Position numbers and translations under genes: made by a program | Source: Amoebidium appalachense | Lineage: Eukaryota > Ichthyosporea | Assembly: GCA_963693365.1 (NCBI GenBank) | Contig: CAVNZM010000006.1 | Coordinates: forward strand, 7,750,001 to 7,814,000 | Length of the DNA: 64,000 bases | Reading direction: 5' to 3' | Shown here: piece after piece, positions 10,203 to 52,468 of the stretch | Layout of the letters: every line of letters starts with the position of its first letter | Position numbering within the stretch: the first letter of the stretch is position 1 | Notes under the pieces: generated by a model | The model's database searches: none | Told to the model about the DNA's origin: nothing | The model's input: the letters and a program-made list of their open reading frames with translations, nothing else

Positions 10203-10518
10203 TTTTTTTTTTTTTTTTTTTTTTTATTTTATCACGTTTTGTTCCCGGAGGCCTTTTCAGGCCCTCTAGGGAAACTACCGTCTACCACACAGCACCGACA
10301 GTACACTCGTTAAGGTGCTATCTATGAGTTCAGCTAAGCTAAACCATCCTTCACAACCTAACTATAAGTACACACTTTGCCCAGGGCTACTACCCCAGCC
10401 ACGCCGGCAGGAGGCTCCAGTCCTCCCCTCCATTCAAAAACCTAGCAATAAACGTTAACCGAGGGCTCTCATTGGTCGATCTACAGTATTGGGAAGTCCT
10501 AGGTGTTGTGTATAATAT

Positions 10519-13092
10519 TTACGGTGGGTATGGGTGGATGATGGGGTGTGGTGGTGGTGGTGGTGGGGGGTTGCTGCCTAACATTATGTGTTGGTGTACG
10601 TATGTTGTGGCGATGTTTTTGTGGACTAAAAGGTGGGTTTTACAGGGCACACCGGGTCTGTGGGTGTTCCGGCATTCAGAACAGGCCGGCCGGGTGTGTG
10701 TGGGGGGTGTATTTGTTGGTGTTTTGGGTTTTTGGAGAGCCATACTTTTCTTTCTACGGGTGGTGGGTATATGGTGGTGTTTTTGCATTTTAGGGTGGGT
10801 GGGGGGGAGTGTTGTGTTCCGTGGGTGCCAAATTTTTGCAAAGAAAAAGGATTGCAACTCTACTGTGATTTTTCCTAAGATGGCCCGGGTGGTGGTCTTG
10901 GAGGTGCCGGTGGCTGCAAGTAGTGGGCCCACCGATCGTGGGCAGAATCCCCGTTCGACCCACTTGGTGTCTTCGGGGTCAGGTGGGTCACCGTTGCCTC
11001 CTATCCAGTTTATCCATGCACATTGGTCTACCACCGTGGCTGCCGTATGGTGGTGCTGTGCCGTGGGGGTGTTTGGATGACGAGTGTGCAGGACGTTGTG
11101 GATGCAGGCTGTGATGGCGGTGGTCAGGGTGGGGACTTCCCCGGCATGGGCCGGGCAGGCCCAGAGGTGGGTGGTGGTCTCAGGGTGCTGGCTGCACCGG
11201 GGGCATGTGGGCTGTGTAACGACGGTGGGGTGATCTCGGTGTAGCCGTGCCATGGTAGGCAGGGTGCCCATGGCCAGGGACAGGCTACGAGTGTTTCCTC
11301 TGACTGCCCCGATGGTTGCCTGTGTGGGCCCCTTGTTGAGCTTGAGGGGGTTCCGTTCGGCTGGGAGCAGTCTGGGGTCGGCTAGTATGGACATAGCCTT
11401 GGTCTTGCCGGCCATGTCGGTGAGGAAGTCCTTGTTCAACCGGTTCAGTGTACCGGGAATGTTGCCGGGGATACGGTGGCCTTGTAGTCGTAGGAAGTAT
11501 TTCCCCCCCCCCCGGGGCCGGAGGTAGGGGGGGGGGGAGGGGGGGAGGACTCTTCCTGCATTGGCTGCCTTGTCTGCCTCGTTATTCCGTTGACCGTACC
11601 GTTTGGTGTTGGATTGGTGCCCCTTCACCCACGATACCTGTACAGAGCCTGGTTGCCGGAGAGAGAGTTGGTCTCGTACGTGAGCCCATTCCACTATGTG
11701 GGGGAACTTTAGCTTGCGTCGAGGGGGTGTGGTGGGGTCTATATTTGCCGTCCATCGGTCGACTACTCCGAGGTTATCGAGCTTGATGTGGATGGGGGTG
11801 GTGGTGGGGGTGAGCAGGAGGGCTAGTAGTACCCCTGTGAGTTCGGCTTGGGTGGATGATAGGGCCGTATGGAGCCTGGTCTTGGCCGTCACTGGAGGTG
11901 CTTTCCGGTCCGGGGTGTCCAGTGCCGCCCCGGCTCCGGCCTGGGCTATCCTCCTGCCCGGGTGGATGAGGCTGCCGTCCGTATAAACGGTGATCGGTTG
12001 GTCTGGGGGGATCAGGGTGATTTGCTGCTGCCACTCGTCATAGGTGGCCTGGGGCACCAAGTCGGTGTAGGTGAGCCTACGGGGAGTGGGTGGGCTCGGC
12101 AGGTCAGCCGGGTGGGCCGTGCACTTGTGTCCTGGTGGTGACCCTACCGGTGGTGGCTGCTGGGGGGGGGGTGGGCCGGGGAGGTCCCCCGGTAAGGGTG
12201 TGGCTTCCTCGTTGGCTTGCAGGTGGAGCATCTGGGGTGATGCCTGTTGGTGGGGGGGAAGATGCCGCCGGAAATGGTGTATCTTCCTCCACTGCTCGGC
12301 CGGATCGGAGCCATCCTTCAGTGCGATGACTTGGTAGATGTCGATACTGTCGGTGTTGATGAAGTCCTTGTGGTACTTCGGGACTACCATGTGGGTGGTG
12401 ATTCGGGTCTTGAAGGCCACGTAGGGGTCTGCCCGTATCACCTCCACAGCACGGGTCCACCCCACACACTGCTTGTTGTGGGTGTGATTATCGGCTGGGG
12501 GCTCAGGGGGCTCGTATTTGCTGTTGGTGCTGTCGGTGTTAGAGTCCTCTGAGTCGTCGGAGTCGTCGCTGGGCCCCGTCGACTCCGATTCTGGCTCCGT
12601 GTCTAACCCTTCCCCCTCTCCGTCTGCGTACCCGGGGTTGGGGGAGAGGGTGGCCGGGGTGTAGGCTAGGTTCCATGGGGAGTGGCCGTATTTGCAGTCA
12701 CCAGGGCAAAAGCGGAAATGGGCTGTTCCATGTGGGTCGTTCCACGTGGGTCGGTGCCATCTCAGCCCCTCCTCCTCTGTGTTGTCCCGTAGATGGGCTA
12801 TTTTGACCCAAGCCTCCCCGTTGTGGGTGGTGTGGGCCACCACCTGGCTGAGTTCGTATTGCCCGTTCTTGACTATTTCCACCACGAATGCACCGACGGG
12901 GTGGTTTGGCACGAGGTCAATGGTGTGGTGGGTGTGTGGTCTGGGTGCTGGCCGTAGTTTGTCTGCGATGGGGATGGCCCCCTTGATGATGGACCTGTAC
13001 CACTGTGTAGCTCCCGGGTGTAGTAGGTCTGGGGGGTGGGGCAGTTCGGGGAACGCCCGGAACACCCCCGGCCGTACCATGGTGTCCTCCAC
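10519..13092 (-). pseudogene. RNase H and zinc-knuckle part of LINE 2 polyprotein
   Basis: The open frame gives 857 residues from the first ATG, but the same frame is open further upstream and is really the continuation of the RT frame. RNase H motifs are ITVYTDGS, TQAELTGVLLAL, IKLDNLG and a terminal N-x-E-A-D-K-A-A-N block with H in WVKGHQSN. These give the D-E-D-H/D catalytic set. After it comes a Cys/His array, CPRCSQHPETTTHLWACP. An acidic Ser/Asp/Glu-rich stretch precedes the RNase H domain. It encodes no complete element protein because the 5' part is lost and the frame is shifted relative to the RT. Confidence 0.85.
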
Positions 13093-14106
13093 CGTGTAGA
13101 GTTGACGGGGGTGTGTGTGGGGGCCGATGTGGGCCGCAAAGGTGTGGTCCGGGAAAACGGTGTTGATAGGGGTGCTGGTTGTTGTTGCTGCTTCCCCTCC
13201 TTCTCCTTGGGGGGAGGGGGGGGGGTGGGGTGGGGGTGCTTGTGTTTTTTGGGGAGGGGTTTCCCCAATACTCAGGTGCCGCTCGTGAAGGATCCCCGTG
13301 ATATGGGCCCAATAGTTGTGGAGCTGCTTTCCCCCTAGCCTGTAAAGTTTGGCTGGGGGTGCTTGCAGGGGGTGGGTAGGGTAGGCCTGTCACGTGTTGC
13401 TGCTGCCAGGCTCGGTACCGCACCACGTCCCCTGCTGGTCCTGGTGTTTCCAGCAGGGCACACAGCTCCGTAACCATGGTGCTGGCTGCTGATTCGACGA
13501 TGCTGGCCAGTCCCCCTAGAGTGGGATGGTGTAGCAGCCCGGACGGGGTGCTCCGGTGGAAACCACACTTCCGACGGAGTAGGTCTCTCCACTTGCTGTC
13601 GATTGCCTGCATGGTGGTGTTGCTGATGACTGACCCTTTGAGGAGGAAGAGGATGGCCGGGGCCACCACACTGTTGGCTACGTAGATCACTTGGCTGGGT
13701 GCCAGCATTTTACGGGCTAGTATGGTGGTGGCCCGTAATGTCAGCTGCATGGCCTTCCCATCGTTGGGCCGGGTGTGTCGTTGGAGGGTGATGTTGACCC
13801 CTAGCACTCTGATGTTTGCATCGGGGAGCTCGATCTGAATGGGTAGGGGTGGTGCTCCCGGGGATTTGCGGTACTGCATGGGGGCCACTGTTGCCCGTGT
13901 TGGGGTACCACGGGCGAGGACTGAAAACTTGTCTGGGTGTGGTTCCAAGTCATGGTAATAAAAAAAGGGGGCAGATAAATCGAGAGTTTGCTGGATGCTC
14001 TCCTTGTTGGGGCCAAACCATGTTGTGTCGTCGGCGAAAGCTACAGACGTCACACACGGGGGTGTTTGTGCCGATGTGTGGTGCTGTGTCTGTGGGGGTA
14101 GGTGGA
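12917..14106 (-). pseudogene. C-terminal reverse transcriptase remnant of LINE 2
   Basis: The frame opens with element sequence shortly before the catalytic box VAFADDTTWFG, a YADD-type motif with F for Y. It continues through the RT thumb region (KFSVLARG, then IRVLGVNITLQ). The apparent start codon at 14143 lies in flanking host DNA. The meaningful frame is lost near the G/C-run at about 13207-13260. Downstream of that run the element sequence continues in the RNase H frame instead. Confidence 0.85.
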
Positions 14107-14122
14107 ATGCGCACAGACTGCA
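14107..14122. repeat. Right target-site duplication of LINE 2
   Basis: Second copy of atgcgcacagactgca, followed by host sequence cggatcat. It marks the truncated 5' end of the minus-strand insertion. Confidence 0.95.
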
Positions 14123-14179
14123 CGGATCATATAATAAAGACACCCTTTACTCGTGTGTACTAGTCTCGTATAGTGACTT

Positions 14180-15038
<859 letters not shown>

Positions 15039-16081
15039 TCGGACAGATCGGTCTATCGGATTGGACAGAGTTATCTACGCTTTATAGATCTTAGATCTGG
15101 TAACATGACCCCCTGCTTGTGCAAATCTAAAACAACGGTTGTAATTTTGGCATATTACCGATTTTCTAGAGCCAAGGGTACAAAACATTCATATGAACTT
15201 TGCCAAAAGGGCAAGTACGATGTATGAGTGTGCTTCTGCTCTATTTACTTGTTATAATTATACTCTATTGGTTTGAATAAATGTGGCGAGCAAGCTTGTA
15301 CTACCAATCTGTTATTCAGGTTTACCCTGTACAGTACCGTGCACTCCAAGGCTCGATCCCGTGGTGCAACATCAGGGAATTTCCGTAAATACAGTTTCTA
15401 GCTTAAAATACTGGATGTGTCGATCGGTAAAGCCGTGAAGGTCTGGAATGCTTGAAACATAAGAGCGACCGTCTCCTCCACACTATGTACGCGTTTTGAG
15501 GTGTGTTCTTTCAATTTTGGGGGGAGAACGAATTCCGACCACTTTGAAAAACACGGAGTTTCTGTAGAGCACTGTTCTTTCTCATAAAATGATAACTGTT
15601 ATATATACTATACTGCTCGACCTAACATTTTCATAACTTGGCTAGGTTTCTTGCAACCACTTGGGCTCACACTTAACGAACATCACTTTACTCCAACAGT
15701 AGTTTTGTTGACAAGTTGACACTCAAAGTTTTTATTATTCTTTGCTGCATATAGTTGACACTTAGCCAACAGAGTACACGCATGCTTAGTTTTAGTTTCT
15801 GTGTGCGCGTTCGCGCGCGCACACATCCGCACTCGTAATAACCCGCACCAGCCGAGTTTCTAGGACAACACAGCTACACACACAATCCCATATATCGCCC
15901 ATCCGAAGACACACACACACACCGTGGACCACACAAGCACGCCCACATACACACGTGCGCGAGTGCACACACGTTCGCATCAACGCATTCTCGCACGCAC
16001 ACGTTTATACTTGCATATATTCATATACACACACCGTGGCACACACGTGTGTAAACACGCACGCACGCACACCACGCAAAC
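15039..16081. other. Upstream region of the phospholipase D gene
   Basis: Unique AT-leaning sequence to about 15790, then CA-rich sequence with CG steps (15800-16080) leading to the presumed start codon. It should contain the promoter and 5' UTR. No specific element was recognised. Confidence 0.5.
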
Positions 16082-44546
<28,465 letters not shown>

Positions 44547-44698
44547 TTGCAAATATGCAGACAGTGAAAAAAAAGAAGACCAAATGGTATTCAAGCATGT
44601 TACCCTATATGTATATACCAAAACAACCAAAAAAGCAGGAATATCCTTTTTTGCGCTTCAAGCGTGCAATATCCTGTAAACTCCCAAGTCTTAGGTAC

Positions 44699-44729
<31 letters not shown>

Positions 44730-45266
44730 GCCCTTTTTTCACATCACATTCACGTATGATTATTTCTTTTCCGCCGTGATGTGGCATTGCGGATACTATT
44801 CGGAACTGACGGGTTTCTAGAAACAGACCGTATTCGACATGTATTGTTACATAGTCAGCGGCTATCGGTCTGTATTCATATAGTATTCTTCGGCGTTCGA
44901 CCGGTATTCAGAGATATTCACAAAATATTCCGGGTTGAGATATATATATACTCGTCAGCATTTCGCTTGTATTCAGAAGTCTCTGTTTGGACTTTTGCGG
45001 TTATATTGGATCAAGATGTGACAAGGGTTAGGGAATGAATGTCTCCGGGTTTTGTTTTTGCGGTGTGTGCCTTACTTATTTACATCTGCTTGTGTATACG
45101 TAGATATACAAATTCTAATATTTTTATAATATTGCGTAGGAGGCCTGGGCTTGCAGCGTGTACCACTAAGACGGTAATGATGAACTTTCGTTTTGATATC
45201 TTTTTTCCTTCTTTTTTCTTTCTCTCAGTCCCTTCTAATCTTTTTGCGTGGGTGGGGGGAGGGGGG

Positions 45267-45306
<40 letters not shown>

Positions 45307-46911
45307 AGTCCAAGGGCACATCTAAATATGTTTTGGGGGCAGGCTCCTTTGCCTCCCTGTGACAACTCGTTGATTCTGCTTGTAACATCTTTTCTTCCCA
45401 TATTTATTTTCTATGCTCCCTTTCTCCTGAATCGACTTCTGAAGCATATACAAGTAGTTCAACTGTGACCTCTTAATTAAAACTTTTTGGCAGGCAAATA
45501 AAGTGGGTGGTGGATCGGAACACACACTGAGTCTATGTTCAAATCGAGGCCTGGTACACAATCAATTAATAAATTAATGTTCCCGTAACGAAATGCTTGC
45601 AATTGTCACATAAACGTGTATAGAAAAGTGTCCGGCTAAGCTGCAAAGCACATATAAGGAGGTCACGCACGCACGGACACGCACGGACACACATGCACAC
45701 AGCCGTACTTTGAGGCGCATACACACACACATGCACACACGTGGCACACACACACACACACACACACACATCAACTTGTCACGACAGTGCTAGTATCAAA
45801 ACCGTGATTGAGCGTACACGTGCGACCATACGTGAAAAGAAAAATGCAATGGGCTTCAGCCTGCAAGAATGATATTCTTACCGGTTCGCTTTTCTTTTCT
45901 TTCAAACTTTCTTTCTTTTGTCTTTTAGACACGAGCAATTACATGGCCGGAGGGAGGATCGGAGGGGGGAGGGGGGAGGGGGGCGGGGAGGGGGAGGGGG
46001 GGGGGAGGGGGGGATGGTTGGGGCGAAATTACAAAGCCTTGAATGATAATATGGCCGAATACATCATCACAATAGGCAGTAAAGCAATACACAGAATGAA
46101 CACTCGTAAACAACAGTTTGATGACATGACATGTGTGCACGTGGTGATGGTGGTGGTGGGCCGGGTAGTGGCGGTGGTGGTAATCCCCTCCCCCCTCCCC
46201 CCCTCCCCCCCCCCCCCCTCAGTGATGACATGTGTGGCGATGGTGGTGGTGGGTACATAGAGGTGGTAGTGCGGCTAATCCCGTCCCCCCTCTCCCCCCT
46301 CCCCCCCAAAAAAGAAAACACCACATACCCCCCCCCCCCCCCCCCCCCCCCCACCCCCCTCCTCTCGGGCCTTCGCTTCTCCTAAGTACCTCACTGATAG
46401 ACCTTCCACAGCTAAAAAAAAGACACGAACACAAACATAGCAACACTCGTACAGCCCCCCCTCCGGAGAAAAGGTGATGGCTGTGATAGTGGTGGTGGAA
46501 GACCAAGTGAGGGAAGGGGGGGGGGGGAGGGGGGGGGGGGGACCCAATACATGCAAACATCACTTTATGTTATGTGCATGTGCACACCGATAACAGTAAA
46601 CCTGCACTCTTAACCAGTACTACAAACTTGCCAAGACAAAAGGAGCCAGATAATAGCCAGGCTAAATCCATGACACAGAACGGTAGGACGAAGCGGGAAT
46701 TCCGCATCACAATTTCCGGTATTTATTTGCGCAATTTTGTAATCTAGCGATTACATTCTGAAATCTCACATACGGTGGGGTGTCAATAACATAAAAAAGA
46801 CAGACGTAACTCTAGCTACATGTGTTGTTAAGTGCTCGCTATGTGCAGATGGTGTGAGTTTTCCACATGCGATGGTTTGCATTTGGATAACCGGGTGATA
46901 TTCGAATTTTC
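44547..46911. other. Convergent intergenic region PLD/TMED10
   Basis: This contains the 3' ends of two genes facing each other. It holds a T-run (44702-44729), a G-run block (45246-45303), CA tracts (about 45660-45770), and GGA/GGT-rich and C-run DNA (45950-46540). I see no additional gene. The frames here derive from repeats. Confidence 0.6.
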
Positions 46912-47481
46912 TTAGATAAGCTTCTTGGACTGGAAGAATTTCTTCAAGTAGTAAACCTGTGAAGGGTTGAGATAGTGTCAGTAATCAAAATGTCTCCCCC
47001 CCCCCCCCCTAACACAGACCACACACTCACACGCACGAACGGGCGCGCGCGTGCACACACAAACACACACACACACACACACAGACGCACGCACGCACGC
47101 ACGCACACACGTGAAGAAAAAAACGGGGGAGGAGGAGGGGGAGGGGGGGGGGGGGGGGGAGGGGGGGGGAAAGAAAAAACCCTCACGTAAACACAACCAC
47201 CTAACCCCCCTCCTCCCCCCCCCCCCCCCCCCTCCCCTCCCACCACCACCACCTCCCTTCCCGCAACACTTAACAAAAAGAAAAAAGTTAACCCGAGCCC
47301 ATGGGCCCTTCCCACCTCCCACCCCCTTCTTCTTCTCTTTGGCAAACAAAAAAACCTACAGCCCAGTCTTTTTAGGTTCTGTACATGCCAGCAAGTGTCA
47401 AACAGTTCACGTGTCCACACGCCGGGCCAGCAACACCACGCACAAGTTCACACACGCGCGCGCGCGCTTGCATGCAGGATA

Positions 47482-47546
<65 letters not shown>

Positions 47547-47567
47547 CGCACACACGCACACACGCAC

Positions 47568-47633
<66 letters not shown>

Positions 47634-47907
47634 GAACACCCACCTGCCACGCTGCCAGGCCACACAAGCAGAACATGGAAAACATGCTGAAGTAGAGCAC
47701 TCGCGCATTGGTGGACTCTGCAATGGGTTAAAGTTAGCACACGGAAAACCCTTTGCAATTAGTCTTACAGTTCAATTGTTTTTTTTTGTTTTTTTTTGGG
47801 GGGGGGGGGGGGGGGGGGGGGGAGGGGGGGGGGGGGTGGGTTTCAGCTGCAACCCGATCAGGACAGCCTCGTGAGACAATGAAGGGCCCAATAAAACGTC
47901 AGACTGC

Positions 47908-47940
<33 letters not shown>

Positions 47941-49201
47941 AACACACACACACTCCCTCTTCTCTCTCTTTCCCCCTCCTCTCGCCAAGGTGTTTCTTTT
48001 TCAAGGCAACCCGACACAAACACAGGCAAAGGCATATGCAGTTCCCTTGGACACACACATGTGAGCACACAAATCCCCCCCCCCCCCCCCTCCCCCCTCC
48101 CCCTCCCCCCGCCCGCTCACCCACCCAACCCATATCTTCCCCCTCACTCACTACCTGCATTCATTCCCTGAATCCCCCAGCGTCAGTCCCGCTAGTCTGG
48201 CATCCTAAAACTCATAGTAACCTTGCTTGTGACTCCTGTTTTGCTTACCAATCCCCCCCCCCCCCCCCCCCCCCCCGCCCCCGCGCGGAGATGCAATAAA
48301 GGCGCAAGAGTACATGCAACCTAACAAATAAGACACACGGGGCGGGGGGAGAGGGGGGAGGGAGGGGGGGGGGGGGGGGGGGGAGTGATGCATGCGTGAG
48401 AGGGTTGGAAATATGGAGGAGACAACAAAGAGCACAACAAAACGTCACAAACGTGGGAAATCCAAAATCAAACAATTAAGCGTGCAGGCAGAAGACACTT
48501 GAATAGACCCCATCATCAGGGGGGTTCCTATGCCTCCCAAAAGCATGGGTTTCGACTCTTTAACCTCTCGCGCGTGGTTCCGAACCCATATTTTGTTTCA
48601 ACAGCAATAGGCGAGTCCACCCGGGAAAGGGGGGGGGGGGGGGGGGGGGGGGGGGGTTTACCATTCGTGTCGCGCATCTCTGCTTCTCTTTGCTTCATGT
48701 ACGCCATGTCGTTGGCGATGCTGCATGACAAGGAATGGTCAGAACAGTGTGTTACAGATAGAAAGGGCGTAGGTGCTGTTTGTTCGGCCAATCTTCTTCA
48801 TCGCAAACAGAAAAAAAATGGCTTTTCGAAGGTGTTCGGGAAGTAGGTGATCACAGAGAAACGCAAGAAGGCAGATAACCACCGCGTGTGTGTGTATGTA
48901 TGTGTGTGTGTGTGTGTGTGTGTGTGAGTGTGTGTGTGTGTATGTCTGTGCTTGTGTGTGTGTGTATGTGTGTGGGAATGAATGTTGGGGAGGCAGAGGC
49001 AGAGAGGGTTAGGGGGTGGGGGGGGTTGAATGCGTCATAAAGTACGAAGTACACAAGAACAACTGATAACACGATGCAGAGTGCAAACCACACATAAGAG
49101 TATGCATAATAAGCAGAGTCCATCCTCAAGGGGGGGACCCACGTCATCCACGGGGAATGAAAGCGATATTGGCTCAGCAGATGGAGAAAAAAAGTGACAT
49201 G

Positions 49202-49269
<68 letters not shown>

Positions 49270-49833
49270 CGTCCTCAGGCGAAGGTGTAGATGTGTGTGT
49301 CTCTGTGCCTGTGTATCCATGGGTGTGTGAGAGGGTGTATTTATATGTGCTTAGCACCCCCTCAAGAAGTTAGAGTTGTGCATGTGCTGTCGCGTATTTG
49401 CGTGTATGGCTGTCCATGTATGCGTACCATTCGTCGTGTGCTAATGTGTGTGTGTGTTTTGTGTGTGTGTGTGTGTTTTGTGTGTGTGGTTGTGGTGTGT
49501 GTGTGTGTGTGTGCGCGCGCACGATAGCAACGGTTTGTATGTGTGTGTGTGTGTGTGATGTGTGTGTGTGCCCCGGCGCGCTCGTTTTAGGGGGAGAAAG
49601 ACAGAGGGCGCAAGAGAAGGGTCTGTGTGTTGGGAAGCGTTATTTATTTTATTATTTATTTTGTTTGTATGTTTGCTTACTAAACACAAACACACATACA
49701 CGCGCGCACACACACACACAGACACAGAAATACACAAAAATCAAGGCACGCACACGTGCATGTTGCTTGTGCAGTGAGAAGGAGAGAGAGAAAGAAGAAC
49801 ACGGGGAAAGAGGGAGAGAGAAGGGAACAAGAA

Positions 49834-49872
<39 letters not shown>

Positions 49873-50811
49873 AGGAGCGACAGAGGCCAGTAAGAGAGTG
49901 TGTGTATGTGTGTATGCATGCGTATGCCCGTGTGTCCGTGTTCGTGTGCGTGTGTATCCGTGTCTTGTGTGTATGTGTGTTTTTGTGTCTGCTCCTGTGT
50001 ATATGTGCATGTGTGTGTATGTCTGTGCTCGTGTGTATGTGTGTGTGCAGGCGCGTGTGTCCGTGTCCGTGTGTGTGTGTGTGTATGTGTGCTTTTATGT
50101 GTCTATGCCCGTGTATGTGCATGTCTGTGTTTGTCTGTGCTCGTGCACGTGCCCGTACTCGTGTGTGCGCGCGTCTGTGTGTCTGTGCACCTGTGTCTGT
50201 CTGCCTGTGTGCGTGTCCGCACGTATGTGTCTTTGTGTGCGTGTGTGCGTATGTGTGTGTGTGTGTGTGTGTGTCTGTGTGTGTGTCTGTGTGTCTCAGT
50301 CTGTGTGTGTATGTGTGTGTGCATGTCTGCTTGCCTGTGTGTGTCAGTCGGTGTTTCTGCGTATGTGTCTTTCTGCCTGTCCCTGTGTGCGCATGTGTGT
50401 GTGTGTGTGTGTGTTTGTGTGTGTGTATTTGTCAAGCACACGTACGACTCAGCCAGTTCCTCCAGCTTGCGCAGTTCCAGCTCGAGGGGCTGCAGCTTCT
50501 CTGCCTCCTGAATCTGGTCGTAGTCTTTGGCCTCAATGCCCGTACGCAGGTTAAGCGTGCATTCGTGCTTCGTGAGCGGCGAACCTGGTTCGTAAATGGG
50601 TTAATAAATGCAACTCTCTCCAAAATGTGAATATTTGTCAAGCTTGCCATAACCCTCCATAGGTTAAGAGTACAATCGTGCTTCGTCAAAAGTAAACCTG
50701 GTTCGATAAAGGGTTAACAAAAATGCAACTCTCTCTGACCTTCTTTGTGTGTGTGGATTGAGACTCCCCTTGAATCTTCTAGACATGTGTAAGAGATAGG
50801 TACCAGGGGTA

Positions 50812-50893
<82 letters not shown>

Positions 50894-51487
50894 TTTTGGA
50901 GAGGGCGGGGGGGTGGGGAGGGGAGGGGACACAGTGAGTTGCAACGGGAATGTGAGTGTGTAGCCGGCAAACAGCGTGAATGTGGATGTGTACGGGCAAA
51001 AACCACACGGCGAGGTCGAGAAATTTACCGTGGGCACATGCTTTTGATTGTATGTGTGTTTTTGTGCCCAGATACAACAACAGAATGGTGTGAAGGCGCA
51101 TGCATGTCATGCATAGTTGAACGAAAAACCATGCAGACACGTCAGACATTCTGATTAATTAGCATAATACCTTGCTTGATCTCCGAACTGAAGCAAATCT
51201 CATAATTGCCCTTTGTGTCAGCGGTGAACACGAGGGGTCCCTCCTGTGTGTTGTCCTTCTTGAACGGTGTGTGGCCCTGCTCATCCTGGACCTTGATGTT
51301 AATCTGCTGGTTCTCAACTGTGGACACCTTGTAATCGCCCTTGACAAGCGCATCCTTTGCGAGTGATTGGCGGAGGCATCTTGTTGAGCCTAAAACAAGA
51401 TGATATGTGTATTAGAGAAGCGTCGACAACGTGGAGGGAGAGAAACAAGGAGGACAGGAGGCTGATGCACTGGAAAGCGCGCGTGCG

Positions 51488-51518
<31 letters not shown>

Positions 51519-52468
51519 AGCAAGGGCACATGCGGGCCAACACAAAAGAGTGTGAGTGTGAGTGTGAGTGTGTGTCTGTGAGCGTGTTTGTGTGTCTGTG
51601 TGTGTGTTTGACACAAAGCAGATAAGAACAGAAACAGACACACACACACGCATATGGAGAGACAGGGAGAGAGAGACACACACAGAGGTAGGGAAAGAGG
51701 CCAACAAAACATACACAAAACCCACACCCACACACACTCACACACGTGGAAAGAGACCTATGAACATCATACACACAAACACAGAAAAGAAACACACACA
51801 CAAGCACAACTTCTACACCTACAGCCACCCACACCCAGCCACACACAGGTGCACGACCACGAGCACGTGCATGCATGCACACACACACACCATACCCCCC
51901 CTCCCCGCCCCCCCTGTGGACAGGTACTTAACAGAGCTTACAATTGCAAGTTTTTGCACAAGCCTTCCCACTTCCCCCCCGGTCCCCCCCCCCCCCCCCC
52001 CCCCCTCTCCCCCCCCCCCCTCTCCCCCCCCCCCCCCCCCCTTCCGGGAGCCGATCACACAGACGGACACACACACACACACACTTCCCAGAACTTCAGT
52101 TCCCCATGTATTCCTTTCAACTCTCCCGAGACTTTCAAGCCCATGCGTACATACCAAACATAAAGCTACCAAGCTTTGGTGCACACCAGCACAGCAGCAC
52201 TGTAATTCTGCCTTGTCATGTCGTCCGGGCAAGCCAGCCCGATCACCCACGCACACTCGATGCCCTTGTACCTTACCAACCCTTAAAACAGGACGTGCCA
52301 CGCGTGAGGTCACACTTGCATGTAAGCAAGTCCTTTGCTCGGACATATCACAGGCCTGGTGCTTGCTATGTTATACCCAAGTCACCCACCTGCTTCAAGC
52401 TCGAAGGAGACACCGTAGACGGAGGGCAGGCACGCCACGGCCACCGCCACAGCAAGTAATTGCCTCAT
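46912..52468 (-). CDS. TMED10: p24-family cargo receptor, TMED10-like
   Basis: This ER-Golgi vesicle cargo receptor has six minus-strand exons: 52468-52390, 51389-51171, 50584-50446, 48720-48662, 47717-47644 and 46956-46912. They join in phase to 615 bases, 204 residues. A signal peptide ([19 protein letters not shown]) precedes a GOLD domain with the conserved cysteine pair C31 (TRCLRQ) and C92 (YEICFSS). A coiled coil follows ([47 protein letters not shown]), then one membrane span ([20 protein letters not shown]) and a cytosolic tail. The tail [10 protein letters not shown] carries the FF and KKxx sorting signals for COPII and COPI. Length and all landmarks fit the TMED10 (p24 delta) subclass. 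It is head-to-head with the POLE4-like gene. Confidence 0.96.
47482..47632. repeat. (CA)n microsatellite, TMED10 intron 5
   Basis: CA array with some CG steps. Read in the gene's sense it is (TG)n beginning just after the exon 5 donor. Confidence 0.96.
48384..48575 (-). repeat. Dispersed intron repeat A, full copy 4
   Basis: Reverse complement of the PLD intron copies, bounded on the plus strand by a G-run (48366-48383) and ending near ctttaacctctcgcgcg. It lies in TMED10 intron 4. Because that gene is on the minus strand, the repeat is again in the host gene's sense orientation, with the C-run at its 3' end. Confidence 0.93.
49203..49267. repeat. (TG)n microsatellite, TMED10 intron 3
   Basis: Uninterrupted TG array. 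The rest of the intron (48890-50440) is rich in imperfect TG/TGTATG repeats and one G-run at about 49836-49871. Confidence 0.96.
50661..50736 (-). pseudogene. Decayed copy of the TMED10 exon 3 start
   Basis: Sequence spanning the exon 3 acceptor and first bases (50549-50625) is repeated here at about 80 percent identity, including acctggttcg and tgcaactctctc. The copy lies just upstream of the real exon on the minus strand and has no usable frame of length. Confidence 0.85.
50815..50890. repeat. (TG)n microsatellite, TMED10 intron 2
   Basis: Uninterrupted TG array, (CA)n in the sense of the gene. Confidence 0.96.

Larger units (their letters stand above)
10203..14106 (-). mobile_element. 5'-truncated RT-RNase H LINE insertion
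   Basis: The 3904-bp insertion lies on the minus strand between perfect 16-bp target-site duplications. Its 3' end is an A-tail of about 23 bases (T-run at 10203-10225 on the plus strand). The 3' untranslated region spans about 10226-10518. Coding sequence includes the end of a reverse transcriptase, an RNase H domain and a zinc-knuckle-like C-terminus, so it is a different lineage from the APE-RT element at 172-3759. The 5' end falls just upstream of the catalytic RT box. The endonuclease and most of the RT are therefore missing and the copy cannot be autonomous. Confidence 0.95.

Noticed and set aside
49398-50630. 410-codon plus-strand frame rich in Cys and Val
   Set aside because: It overlaps antisense to TMED10 intron 3 and exon 3 and consists of imperfect TG repeats.
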